Below are positions 12,669 to 24,200 of a stretch of 35,475 nt of DNA, in pieces. A program made the translations under genes and the position numbers. Under the pieces are notes generated by a model. The model made no database searches. It had not been told where the DNA came from and was given only the letters and a program-made list of their open reading frames with translations. The DNA lies in the NCBI GenBank assembly GCA_013365365.1, contig JABVXU010000549.1, positions 1 through 35,475 on the forward strand. Direction: 5' to 3'. This DNA is from Cruorifilaria tuberocauda. Lineage: Eukaryota > Nematoda > Chromadorea > Rhabditida > Onchocercidae. Within the stretch, counting starts at the first letter, position 1, and each line of letters begins with the position of its first letter.

Positions 12669-12727
12669 CATCAACCACAAATTGAGCAATTGAGAGGGAA
12701 AAAGATGTATCGTCGAAAGAGAAAGAC

Positions 12728-12750
12728 AGAGAGAGAGAGAGAGAGAGAGG
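12728..12750. repeat. (GA)n microsatellite
   Basis: Uninterrupted GA dinucleotide run of about 11 units, about 60 bp beyond the ATT/ATC repeat. Confidence 0.92.
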
Positions 12751-14366
12751 AATGCCATCTTCGTTTTATTTAATGTGTTCCTCTCATCATCATCTACACC
12801 TCATTTACTTAAAACACATCCATATAATTCTTTTCCAACAGATACAAAAATATACAAATTTCTTTATCATGATATTTTAAAAGAAATGAAATGCAGCAAT
12901 TCTTTAGACGGATGATATTAATATCAGTCAGATAAGAAAAAGAGAGATGAAAACATATATAACAGGAAATTTCAACTTTCATAAATCATTTAATGATATA
13001 ATAATGATAAACTGATACCAAAAATTATATTATTTATTGAAACAACTATTATAATTCATGAAATCCAAAACTAAATGACATAGCAAATTACGCCCTTCAC
13101 AGCATAAACCATGTAACAGATGACGACAAAGTTCCGGAAAAGAAATAAGACCGGTTTCAAACAGGAACTAAAAATTAAAATGCTACGTAATAATTCCAAT
13201 TCTTCCCTAAACAATCGGTTTCTTGCTGTTTAGAGAAAAAGACTGAAATTAAAATAAAAGATAAAATTGATAAAAGGGAGGATATCACGAAATACAGAAA
13301 AAAACTAATTCGAAGGATATAAATACTCATTAATTTCTACCAAACAGATATAATTTTTTTCTCCGTATTATAATGATGCAAATTATTGAATCTAACTAAT
13401 AATGTTTACCTTAATTAATAATGTTTACTTTAAAAAAATTATTACTTAAGAATAAGAAAAACTTTAAAAAAAAAATTCTATCCATATACTTGCACTAGTA
13501 AATAATTTTTGTTTTACATTGAAAGAAACGATAAGCAATAACAAAGATGGAAAACTTTAGCGCTGATGAAAAATATGAAGACGGATTGATAAGATATGAC
13601 GAAATATAGGCAAATAGATAAATTAGGGTATAGGGACGGAAGAGAAGTTTACCTTAAGCGATTAGGATAAAAAAACAGAAATGAATTACCCTTATGGACA
13701 ATATAAACTGAAAATTGGAATGCAATTAACCATCACTTGATGGAAAGTATCATTTATCAGTAAAAAATTAAATAAACAAAATATTAAATGAATAAACACT
13801 ATATAACTGTTACAGGATTCTAAAACAATTACGGATCCATTCCGTTGAATATTTCAGGAATCAGCGTTACATATTCTGGAAAACTCAGCAATCCAAATGT
13901 CCTTGAAAAGTCAAAGAAAAACCGTAAAAAAAAATTCCGTCAAAATGAGAACATGAAAGAAAAAAAATAAATTAATAAAACGCGTAAAAAAACTTTTGTA
14001 CTATCAGTTGAAATTCATAAAATATAGAGAAGTGAAATATTTCTATGTTATTTAAAAGTTTCAAAAACCAAATAATTCCGTAAATAAACTAAATTGCTTT
14101 ACTATCTTTAATTTCCCAAACGTATTGACGTCAAAATGGAGATTAAAGATGCCGCGATAACGTGATAACTTCAATTCTCTCAAGTATAGCTTTTTTTTTT
14201 GTCATGAAATAACAGATCAATCAATGATTATTTGGGATGATAATTGGAAGGAATTTTTTTCTGCTGATAAAAGAAAATTTGAGAATAAACTGGAAGAACC
14301 AAAGCGGGAGAAATCTTAAGAATTGATGAGGAATTTCATTCTTCATTCTTTTTTCTTTCTTTGCTA

Positions 14367-14415
14367 GAAAGAGAGAGAGAGAGAGAGAGGGAGGGAGGGA
14401 GAGAAAGAGAGAGAT
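14367..14415. repeat. GA/GGGA tract, left arm of GA-CT pair
   Basis: Purine-only tract of GA and GGGA units. A pyrimidine tract of complementary composition begins about 57 bases downstream, so a single strand could fold back. Confidence 0.92.
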
Positions 14416-14424
14416 GAGGGAATT

Positions 14425-14444
14425 GAATGAATGAATGAATGAAT
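14425..14444. repeat. (GAAT)5 microsatellite
   Basis: Five perfect GAAT units between the GA tract and the CT tract. Confidence 0.92.
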
Positions 14445-14472
14445 GTTCATTCGGTCATCGAACTGAAAACTT

Positions 14473-14537
14473 CACTCTCCCTCTCCCTTTCCCTTTCCCT
14501 CTCCCTCTCCCTCTCCTTCTCTCTCTCCCTCTCTCCC
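14473..14537. repeat. CT/CCCT tract, right arm of GA-CT pair
   Basis: Pyrimidine-rich tract of CT, CCCT and CCCTTT units. The reverse complement resembles the GA tract at 14367-14415. A plus-strand Ser/Leu repeat frame across it is an artefact. Confidence 0.92.
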
Positions 14538-15491
14538 GGTACGAGAAAGCTTTCATTCCTCGAGAATGAAACAATCGCATATCTCTTCTCTCAGTTTCTA
14601 ATCTTTCCACATTTCTTCTAATTCTACCACACAATCTATATATTTCATCTTTCTAGCTTTTCCATCAAGAAAAAAAACCTATAAATCCTTTCTCTATCAA
14701 AAATCCCGCTATTTACGTGATTCAATAATCAATCAACGAAAGTAGAAAAAAAAAACTTTTTAAAATTTCTCTTTCGTTCTCAAAATTAATTTTATACTTT
14801 CGAATAAAAAGAAGATGATCTAGAGAAGATTATTGATTAATTCTTCCTGATCCATTTATCAAGCAAGCAAGAAAGAGCGAAATAAAATCTTCCAAATCAT
14901 CCTGGAATCACGCTATCATTTATCAAATTAAAAAAAAGTATCAATCCCTCAAACTTAATTTTCACTATCACATTTTATTCAATTAAAAAAAAATTTCAAA
15001 ACAAATATAACAAATTTAAATGCAAAAAAAAAAATGCATAAATTTATCGCCATTTATAGCACATTCATAAATTCTTAAATTCTCACATTAATTTTAGCTT
15101 ATTTATTGATGCATAATTATCATCTCAAATATCACTTCTCATTTCAATAATTATCATTAAATGAATTAACATTGGAAAAAAAAAGAAAAGGAAGAAAAAA
15201 AAATATTTGAAAAATTTTCATTGAATTCAAAAACCTCTCAAAACTTTCATAAATCATACGAATAATACAAAACCGATATTTATCAAATATCAAATCCTCT
15301 ACTAAAATAACTTTTTCTTTTAACAAACTTTATCATTCTTATCATATATGATATGCTTTTATTATATCTCTTTGTGCTTTATCACCTTAAAATTTGTTAC
15401 TTTAAATATTCTAAAAAGCCATAAATTATGCTGTGAAAACATTTGCTAAGAGTAATTAAAATGAAAATGTTAAACAATTCAAAAATAAACA

Positions 15492-15527
15492 GTTCTCTCT
15501 CTCGCTCTCTCTCTCTCTCCCTCTCTT
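15492..15527. repeat. CT microsatellite
   Basis: CT dinucleotide run with one CTCG and one CTCC interruption. Confidence 0.9.
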
Positions 15528-15554
15528 GAAAACAATTGCAATTTAAATATATAA

Positions 15555-15596
15555 TGTTAGTTGAAAATTGTCATCAACTAACACATCACATGTGAT
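15555..15596. repeat. 10-bp hairpin followed by a 12-bp palindrome
   Basis: TGTTAGTTGA (15555-15564) pairs with TCAACTAACA (15574-15583) over a 9-base loop. One base later is the palindrome ATCACATGTGAT (15585-15596), which contains overlapping E-box CANNTG cores. No associated gene. Confidence 0.7.
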
Positions 15597-15669
15597 AAGT
15601 GGCAAAATTGAGATTCAGTTGGAAGAGGGATGAATCGATTCTTCTTACATTATGCATTTATACAAATGA

Positions 15670-15756
15670 GTATGTGTAGTTTATGTATGTGTATGTGTGT
15701 TTATGTATGTATATATGTGTATGTATGTGTATGTATGTGTGTATGTGTGTTGTGTC
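15670..15756. repeat. TG/TATG microsatellite
   Basis: Alternating purine-pyrimidine run of GTATGT and GTGTGT units, a candidate for Z-DNA. Isolated from any recognised exon. Confidence 0.9.
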
Positions 15757-16197
15757 TATCTAAATGATTACATCCATCTTCGAACAGCTAACAGAAGGGA
15801 CCAATTGGCATTGGTGCACAATGGGACAGTGTAGTTTTAGCTCGAATAGCAAGCAAAATGCTTAATTCCATTATTGTCATCGCCCTCTTATTCGTTCCAT
15901 GATATGTTCCAAAAAGGAAAAAGATAGCTTAAAGCTATCATCTTTTCTCGATCCAGGAAATGTTCCGAATCATCAATTCCTTTTGATTATCACCTTTATA
16001 AGTAAATTTCATTGTAATATCCATGTCATTTGCTAATTTAATGCTTACTTAAACAGATATATTCATTTAAACAAAACAAAAAATTTTATTTTGTTAGGGT
16101 AGGGTCTGAGAGAAGTAGTCAAGGATAGGATGAGATAGATATGGAAGAAGAAAGTGTGAATGTATATTTCCGTCCAATTCATCGTCCCAGAGGAGAG

Positions 16198-16236
16198 CTT
16201 CATTAAGTGAAGCATTTTATGCTTTACTTAATGAAG
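16198..16236. repeat. 18-bp stem, 3-base loop inverted repeat
   Basis: CTTCATTAAGTGAAGCAT pairs with ATGCTTTACTTAATGAAG across TTT; the only non-Watson-Crick position is a G-U. The stem and loop are too short for a typical microRNA precursor. A 21-codon open frame starting at 16141 ends inside the left arm. Confidence 0.8.
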
Positions 16237-16641
16237 TAAACAACTAACCATTTAATAATCTTATCAGTTTTTCTTTTTTTTTAAGCTAAGATGAAGTGCT
16301 TCTATGAAAGGGACGATAGCAGAATCGAGTTAAATATTAAATTTTATAGCTGGAAGTAAGGATTTCAACGACAGGATGAGAGGGATTTATTCTCAATAAG
16401 TCATGGAAAGATGTCATAGTGATGCAAAGAAAATATACCCTTTGACAACTCCAATTATAGCTGCAGATTATCATTTAATCACTACAGACAAATTCCTTTT
16501 CTAATCAATTATTCCATTTGGAAGGAATTTATAGTTAGCAATCCTATTCGATCCAGTTTATACATAGCCATGATCCAGCACAAGAAACATGTCAAATTTC
16601 TGGATATTTGATGTGAAATGAGATAAGCTTATTAACTTCTA

Positions 16642-16672
16642 TTGAGAGAAAGAGAAAGAGGGAGAAAGAAAA
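16642..16672. repeat. Short GA/GAAA tract
   Basis: Imperfect purine run of GAGAAA units. Confidence 0.75.
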
Positions 16673-18579
16673 TAGCTGCTCATAAAATGTTAAAGAAGCA
16701 CTGGTAGTGATGAGAATAATTGATAATATATCTGCAGACAATCGAAATGAATAGAATAGCTACAGAGGAGATAATTCTTTTACGATCATGAAGCCAGGAT
16801 ATACCTTGTAATATTTGAATCTTATAAGCTAGAATTCGAATAGTGAGAATTTGAAACTTAATGCAGTTATTTCTCCATCATAATTAATGATGATAACGAT
16901 TATAATGCAATTTATTACAATCTGAACAGCATAACCCCTTTTATATATTTTTTTTAAGAAATACGAATAAATTTTCAAATTCTACTCTGGCGAATCTCAT
17001 CAAATATTTATAAGTTTTCCAAAATTTGAATTTCTAAAATGAAATTTAAATTACTTGACTGAATGACTTAATGGATGCAGAGAAATAAGTAAATAAAGAG
17101 TTAAATATTAATAAAATAGTATATAAATGGACAAATAAGGAAGTAAGAAATGCTCTATGGAGAAATAAATTTAAAAAAATATAAATTTTGCAAAATCCTA
17201 AAAAAAAAAACAATATTGTAAAACTTATGCATCTGTCCTTTATACTAATGTCTGTTCAGTCAAACTAAATAACAACTGCTAAAAGTTTTGAATTCCAAAC
17301 CACACTATAAATATATTTTTTTAACAATAAGCATAACAAAATGCCAGATCAAATTTCAATTTTGCAAATTGATGAACTAATTTGCAATTAATTTAAATAA
17401 AACACACAGTCAAACGCATATTGATTACCAATACAGTTATTTAAATGTTAGCTATAACTTCCTTCCTTCCTCTCTTCCGCTCCAATTCAAATTTTAATCA
17501 ATGAAACAAACCAGAAGTGGTGAGAATGCTATGAAAAAAGTTAGATCTAAACTATTTAAGCCATCTTATGCGCAATATTAGTTGTAAAAAAAGTTGAGTT
17601 TAAAGTAACAAAGAATTAGAAGAAAGGATAAAAGTGAAGTGAGGTGCAAGAAGTAAACAAACTCTTGTGTCAATCTACTTGGTTGTGTTTGTATACGAAT
17701 TAATAGCATAACTTTATGTTATCCTTTCAAGCTAGCCAAGATATTGGTAATCACAATGAAATGTTTACTTTCGCTTCAGTAAATAAATGTAATGGACAAT
17801 TTAAATTTCAAAAATTGACCAAATAATCATACTAGGAGAGAAGTAGAAAAGAATGCTAAAGAAACTTTTGAAGCATAAAAAGTGACGACAAGAGTCTAAA
17901 AGAATTCTGATAATGTCATTAAAACATTATGAAGCAAAAAACTCCTAAAATAACCGAAATTTGCATTAAAAGTACTGTAAAGTAAATCGATGAATAAAAA
18001 TGAATGGTCGATTTAACTGATTCAATATTAAAAGGATAATTTAAAAACCTGAAACATCAATGATAATCTAATTTTACGCAGAGTTTGATCTGAACTACAT
18101 TGCATTAGATAGGTGAAAACAAGTAATTATATAAATACCTATTATGACAAAAATCGTACAGTCCAGCTTGTCCAATTACATATTGACCGAACCGTATTAC
18201 TACTTCCTTTTAATTGATCGTTCTGTTCTTATACGTGAAAATGTGAAAAATATATTTTTTCCAAATCTGAAAAGATATTCTATATTTCACGTATCTCAAA
18301 ATTTCAACTTAATTTTACTGAAACAGTTACACATTTACTACAATGTTATTTGAAATGAATTAATTAAACTTCTACACTGAAAAAAAATTTTTGTAATTTA
18401 CGTTAACATGCAGATATAATGCTACTATCTATTTTTTTTAGCTAATTTTTCTAAATTCATTGAAATCGATGGAAAATCTTATTTTCTTCAACAAATGACA
18501 CTTTTACAGCATTTATCGGTAGATAACAATGGATTCAGAATAAATCATTGAAACAAATTTCTTCCAAAAAATTACCCTT

Positions 18580-18930
18580 ATGTTATCACTATTGCTTTTT
18601 GTCCATTCCAATGTTAATTTCCTATGGATTTGTTTGAGAAGAAAATGCTCTCTTCTTATTCCTGGCTTTTTAGATCCATTCTTACATATTATTTCCCATA
18701 TAACGTCGACACTCGTTCATCACGTATAACACGTCCACGCTCGTTCATCATTAGTAGCGTCAGAATTATTCGGACTGTTTCGTGACGAACGACTGGATCG
18801 ACAAATTTTCATATCGCCCACGTCAGATCGCCGCTTTGATTTCGGCGGAGTACGTGATGAGTTGCGTTCGTTTCTTTTACTGAGAATTATGAAGGGGGGA
18901 AATTACGGAGAAGCATGTGAAAGTTTTTGA
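18580..18930. other. CpG-dense block, open on both strands; promoter or unrecognised exon
   Basis: Between about 18704 and 18870 the base composition rises to near 50% GC, with about 20 CpGs, against roughly 30% GC around it. On the plus strand a frame runs from ATG 18580 to TAA 18727-18729, then continues open for 66 codons to TGA 18928. On the minus strand a Ser/Arg-rich frame is open from about 18900 to 18723, preceded by an acceptor-like TTCTCAG. CTCGTTCATCA occurs at 18713 and 18740, and TCATCACGTA (18717) is inverted as TACGTGATGA (18851). I recognise no family in either translation. It ends about 300 bases before the NDUFB4-like start, so it may instead be that gene's promoter. Confidence 0.45.
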
Positions 18931-19223
18931 GTTTAGTGAGGAAGCTATGAGAATTATTCCAGGATTTCTTGAAAATCGTGAGTGCTTGCAGTAACAAACT
19001 TGTTTTATTTCAATGACAAATAGTATGATTATTAGATCGTTCCGAATCGCGATTTGGAAAAGTAATCGATTTGTAAGATGCTTGTTGGTATTATTATTAG
19101 TAAGTATAGTTAATAGAATTGTGTTAGTAGAGATTTTCATTCTTTTTGCAATATGTGCTATCAGTAATTCAGATAAGAAGTGTATGGTAGACTGAAATGC
19201 GATTCTCGGTGATAAGACACAAG

Positions 19224-20786
19224 ATGCCAACAAACACTAAACTGTGGCAGGATCCAGTGCTGGGATATTTTGAAACGCACGGAAAAATGAAATTCGTCGC
19301 AGGTGAAGACTACGGCATTAGCGATGAGGAAAAAAAGGTCAGTTTCAATTGCAAGTTCACAAAATGTTGTAACAGCTGGGTTTGTCCTGTAGTTTCATAA
19401 TTTTAGATTACAAGATTGGAAATCACAGGTTTATTTTGTTTGTCTTTAGCTGTATGGCTATGTGATATAATATATATTTCTTTTACAGTTTTCTATTTCT
19501 TACAATTATTTTTTATTTTGTTTTTCAGTTCCAAATGCTTTTTTGGATTTCAGGCTGTTTTATGGCGATATCGTTTGAAAGAAATCCTTAAGAAAGAATA
19601 TCTTAGACGAGAATACGACCCGCATGCTTTCAGATATAGGGTAATTTGTTTCTCTGAAAATTCATTTATTTCAAATTATTCGAACATAACCCATGCAGCT
19701 TCATTCACTGCAGGATGAAAAAGAAAAAAGATGAAAAGTGCATGAAGATTCGCTCAATGATTATAATGGATTTTCATGTTGAAGTTCATTTGAATTAATT
19801 TATTAGAAAGCGTGCTATGTTAATTTAAACTTTTGAATCTTCCGCTACTTTCTAGCCTGTTCTTTTAACTCCTGTATTATAGGAAGGTGTAATAATTGAT
19901 CCAGCTGTTTTTCGGTGGTATGCGGCTAATGCGACGCAGTATGAGTTTTTCCGTTACACTCCACGATCTGTATTCCTTTACGCTGGCTCATTTGTCTTCA
20001 TATTCTATATTTTAATCAGAATAATGTTCCAATATGAGGTATATCTTAAAAATTGTGGGATATTTCTAGATTTTTGTTGTATATAAAGTGTTGTCAGTGT
20101 AAATGGGTTGAACGGAAGGCATAAGGATATGACGTCAAAATGAGTTTTGTAATAGTTATTACAGAAAAATAATTTAAAATAACAGAATAGTTTGACGGAA
20201 GAAGTGGAAAATAAATTTGCTTCTTAATTGAAAGAGTTTTTGTCGGATAATATTGCATTTCCTCTTTGAAGGTTCATCAACATTTCAAGAATCTGCTGAG
20301 TTTATTTTTCATTCAAGTTGACGCGTGAGGTAACATGAAAAAGTGAAAGTTAAGATTAAGTTTAAAGCAGTTTTTGCTTGCAGCAAAAGGGGGTTCGAAT
20401 TCCAAGTTTCGCATTTGTAAACCATTGAAACAATGAAATCATATATTTGTTTATTTTTGCATACTAACTGAGTTTGTTGTGTTTAGTCTCCAAATGTTTT
20501 TTTTTGCGTAGATATCAACATGCCTTTCCAGTACACTATTGCTTCATTACACAATAATAAGTTATATAATGAGAAATGAGGTCAAAGACACTCTTAGAAG
20601 CATCTTTTCTTTATCAGATAATAATTTCATCTTTGTTGATTACGTGAACATTCAAAAATTTCAAAATTTCAGGATCCCGGCCGTGATATGTGCTTGAGTG
20701 GTGAATTACTGTGGTGGGATCGTATGTATAATCGCCATGTTAATACATGTGGCAACTACCATTTCAGTCCAACATTTGTAAACTAG
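19224..20786 (+). CDS. nuo-6: Complex I accessory subunit NDUFB4/NUO-6-like (4 exons)
   Basis: Exons 19224-19337, 19554-19640, 19883-20038 and 20673-20786 join without phase change to 156 aa, stop TAG 20784-20786. EILKKEYLRREYDP (about residues 46-59) and GVIIDPAVFRWYAAN (about 69-83) correspond to the basic helix and Asn/Asp-Pro-Ala-Arg-Trp block of NDUFB4 (B15). SVFLYAGSFVFIFYILI (about 98-114) is its single transmembrane segment. The product would be a non-catalytic membrane-arm subunit of mitochondrial NADH:ubiquinone oxidoreductase. The roughly 38-residue tail after the membrane segment holds WWDRMYNRH and two Cys and is longer than in vertebrates. An in-frame ATG at 19197 would add 9 residues; 19224 was chosen because the protein then begins MPTNTKLWQDP without an odd basic leader. 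TTCAG at 19168-19172 is a possible spliced-leader acceptor upstream of both. Confidence 0.85.
20039..20672 (+). other. Intron 3 of NDUFB4-like gene, with hairpin
   Basis: 634-base intron flanked by GAG|GTATAT and TTTCAG|GAT. It contains a perfect 7-bp, 3-base-loop hairpin at 20372-20388 followed by GGTTCGAATTCC, which resembles a tRNA T-arm but lacks the rest of a tRNA fold. Confidence 0.6.
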
Positions 20787-20907
20787 CAGCAATGCCGATG
20801 GAAGTTTTAGATATTCTAGGCTTATCTCTTATGTATTGTATATAAAAGATAAATGATTTTGTGTTCGCTTGCTGTCTTGACCTTTTATCAGTTTATATCG
20901 AGATATG

Positions 20908-20913
20908 AATAAA
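20908..20913 (+). promoter_or_regulatory. Polyadenylation signal AATAAA
   Basis: Canonical AATAAA 122 bases after the NDUFB4-like stop codon and about 330 bases before the SKI3 start. It fits 3'-end formation of the upstream message. Confidence 0.6.
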
Positions 20914-21244
20914 TTATGGATATATCCATAAAGTTCGAAATATTGCTTGCAGTTGTTATCAAGTGATTCTGTGCATGGATGTAGCATTTCGGCAGGATTA
21001 AAATTTGAAATTATTAAACGGCAGAGAGTTATCGGTACATTTATGCAGTGCTGTTCGCTACATTCGGCATTAATGGAAGTTATTTATTGAAAAGCTGGGA
21101 TTTAGATTTAAACATGCTGGAGATTTAATTGCTGAAAGATTATGGTAATACTTTAAAAGTAATGTAGTGTTTGTTTAGTTATCACTGTTTGTATGGATTA
21201 CTTCAAGGTGCTGGTAATTATTTCTGCTTTATTTTTGTGAAATT

Positions 21245-24200
21245 ATGGGAACAAAAGCTGCACTTAAGACTATTCGTCAACATATCGATGCTAAAAAATT
21301 TAATGAAGCGAAGGACATTATAGAGGTACGCTACTTTTAATTACTAAAATATGTCGTATGTTTACATGCTCGAGAGTGGTATTTCTTTGTCGGTTTCCAT
21401 TAAATCTGAGCTTATCTTATATTCTTCGTACCGAGAACAATTCACCCTTTATTTTTATTGTAATCTCAGAGATGATCTTAAAGGGTTATTTAATATTCAT
21501 TATTTTAATAATTTCCTATTTTCTATTTCAGGATCTGTTTAAGCAGGGTGTATCTGATTATTTGTTATTCATTTTCGCAGCAGTTACAAATGGGGAAATT
21601 GGAAATGATTGCCAAGCTGCTAATTATTATAAAAAGGCAGCCGAACTTGATCCAGAAAAACCTTTAGCGTGGCAAGGATTGTACAGACTTTATGAGCAAA
21701 GGAAGTATGCTGATTTGGATCATGTCCTAATAGTAATCCGAAATCTATTATGTATTCCTGGGTATGTTGGCATCTTATTCAAATGTATTTGTCGGTTAAA
21801 TTTTTCTATATTTTCTTCCATCAGAAATTTGTTTAGAAGTGTCATTTATTTATTTTGCCTAATAAAAACTTGAAAAATTCTGAGTTTTTTCGAAATTATA
21901 TCTCTCTACCAGTTTTTTTTTGGCGATATTTTATGGATTTTAGGATTACTTCGGAGAAAGTTTACACGTATGAGAAAGAACTGGGTTTTATTTTACTGAA
22001 ATTGGAAAGGTTTGATGAAGCTTTTTCAAATCCCCATCGATTAGATGACGCTGAATTTTGTTTTGAAGCACTTAAAATGATATTGTCTGCTGATAATTCA
22101 AATGATGATCAGAAGAATTTGGTAAATGTTCGAATTTGTTATGATTACTTTTATACTTAGATCATATGGAAAAATTACTTATTTTTGCACTATATAATTC
22201 TTATTTTAGGTCGAACAGTGTTTAGCCAGAATAGATAGTGACAAATTGGACTGTAAAATTCATAAGAAATGTGCAGTATTACGTTGCTCTTCTGCAAAGG
22301 TTAACAGTTTCACTTAATACTTCGGCGATTTAATTTTGGAGCTTTCAAATTTCACATTTTGTTATTTTATTACATTTCTTTATCAATTATATATGTTTAT
22401 ATGTTAATTTATATACAGACACTGGAAGAAATATGGAATGCATTAAGCTGGCATGTTACATACATTCCACCTGATGACGAATGGCTAACTGGTTTGTTAC
22501 GATATTTCGTTATTATTTACTACTTGAAGTTGCATCAAACAAGTCCTTCGAGTGATACTGTGAACATGCTGAAAAATGCAGTTGTGAAAGAAACAGAATT
22601 TGAACTTCTGCTTAGATACATTGAAGAGGAACAAATATCATTGTCGATCAAAAACATTGATGAAAATTTGAGGAACGATAGGTGCAAATGGTAAGTTGGC
22701 TCTATTTCTTAGATTAGTTGGAAAAATCAAAGAAAAAAGAATGATTAACTTGTGATAAACACAAACTGATTAACTTTCTACTTTATTATTCAGATACAAA
22801 GAATCTTTTTGATCTTGAAATTAAATTTGAAATATATTTTCAGGCCATATATTGGTTTGGCTATTCCAGTGCTACTTTTTCAAGAACGTTACGAGCAAGT
22901 TTTGTCCCTTTTGGATGTAGCGATCCCACACACATATCCCGCAATTATTGAAGCTTTAATGGGTGAAATTTTCTGCGCTAAGTGTGAAGCACTATACGGT
23001 ATTCATGATGACAATGCGTTGGCGCAGTTACATTTATTGTTGGCTGATTGTTCAAAGAATAAACGAGTATCTAGGAACGTACGACTTGGGGTAATGATTT
23101 GGTTCCAGAGAGTTTTAAGAAATTTCAATTTTGAGGTTTTAAAACTTTTATGATCTGAAATCAATTGAAATATATTCATGTAAACTATTTTTAAATTTTT
23201 TCCGATGATATCTGAAAATACTAGTATGGATGATATGTCGAAAATAGAAGTAATACAAAAAGAAAAATATGAAGATCCTTCTGAAGAGATGTATTGGAAG
23301 GCTGTAATTTTAAAGAACTCGCAATCAAAAGAGTCTTTGCAAGGTAACAATTAAATTCTTGAATTTGATCAACTTTGATACTGCTTAGATAAATAAACCA
23401 ATTACTTGATATATTACGTTTTGAGGTGATAATGTAGTTAACTTGGTTGCTTCCTAATAAAAACTTGCAATTTCATTTAATCGAATTTAATTCTATTTCT
23501 GCACTGATTATGCCTTAATTTTAGGACTATTCAGTTGTCTGTTTTTCATTTCGTTATCTACACAACTTATAGTTTTTGAATCCAACATTCTTCATTTCCG
23601 CATTATGTAGTTATTGCCATTTTTGCATTGTTTTAAAGTATTCGGTGAGGCTTTCTGGAATTTCTGATATATTTATGGAGTCGCAGAAATTTTCTTTTTC
23701 GTCACATTTTTTTTTCTTTGTCTTCGTTCTTGACTTTTAATAATAGCTGCTTAAATCAATTCACTATTGATTGTTTCAGAAGCGAAATCTTTAGCTGAGA
23801 ATGCTGCAAAAAACAATCCAAAATCGTGGCAGTGGTTGTTGATTCTTGGCGAACTTTGCTTAAAATTGAATAGCGAAAATACATTTGCTACTTCTGCTCT
23901 TGTGAAGGTTCGTTTTCACAACAGGATAATGAATATTAAAATATAGAAGCTTATAAGATAGTAATATATTCATATCACTTCTCCATAGTATGTAAGTAGG
24001 CTACAAACTTCTAGCTTTTAAATAAATATAAAGTTATTGAAGCTCATTATAATTTAAAGAAATTCTCCAAAATTTTAGTACGTTATATTATTATATTATT
24101 CCGTTATCTTCTTACTTAATTCTTATTTGTTCTGTTAAATTATTGGAGTTATGTTCAAAATGTTTGTTATTTAAATTCTCTTTATTCAAATTAGTAATTA

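Larger units (their letters stand above)
10966..18579. other. Gene-free stretch of about 7.6 kb
   Basis: No exon chain with splice signals and recognisable protein similarity was found on either strand. The interval contains the coronin promoter at its left end, ATT/ATC, GA, CT, GAAT and TG microsatellites, and several hairpins, all listed separately. Open frames here are short, AT-rich and without a family signature. Non-coding RNA genes cannot be excluded by eye. Confidence 0.55.

Noticed and set aside
14439..14621. Ser/Leu repeat open frame over the CT tract
   Set aside because: Repeat artefact of (CT)n, which reads as alternating Ser and Leu.
16198..16236. MicroRNA precursor
   Set aside because: The stem is 18-19 bp with a 3-base loop, shorter than needed for a roughly 22-base duplex with a usable terminal loop.
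18877..19233. 118-codon minus-strand open frame opposite the NDUFB4-like 5' end
   Set aside because: It overlaps the start of the well-supported plus-strand gene on the opposite strand, and its sequence is low-complexity Ile/Asn/Thr/Leu with no motif.
20341..20420. tRNA-like segment with GGTTCGAATTCC in NDUFB4-like intron 3
   Set aside because: The T-loop consensus is present, but the T-stem pairs at only two or three of five positions and no acceptor stem, D-arm or proper anticodon arm could be drawn.
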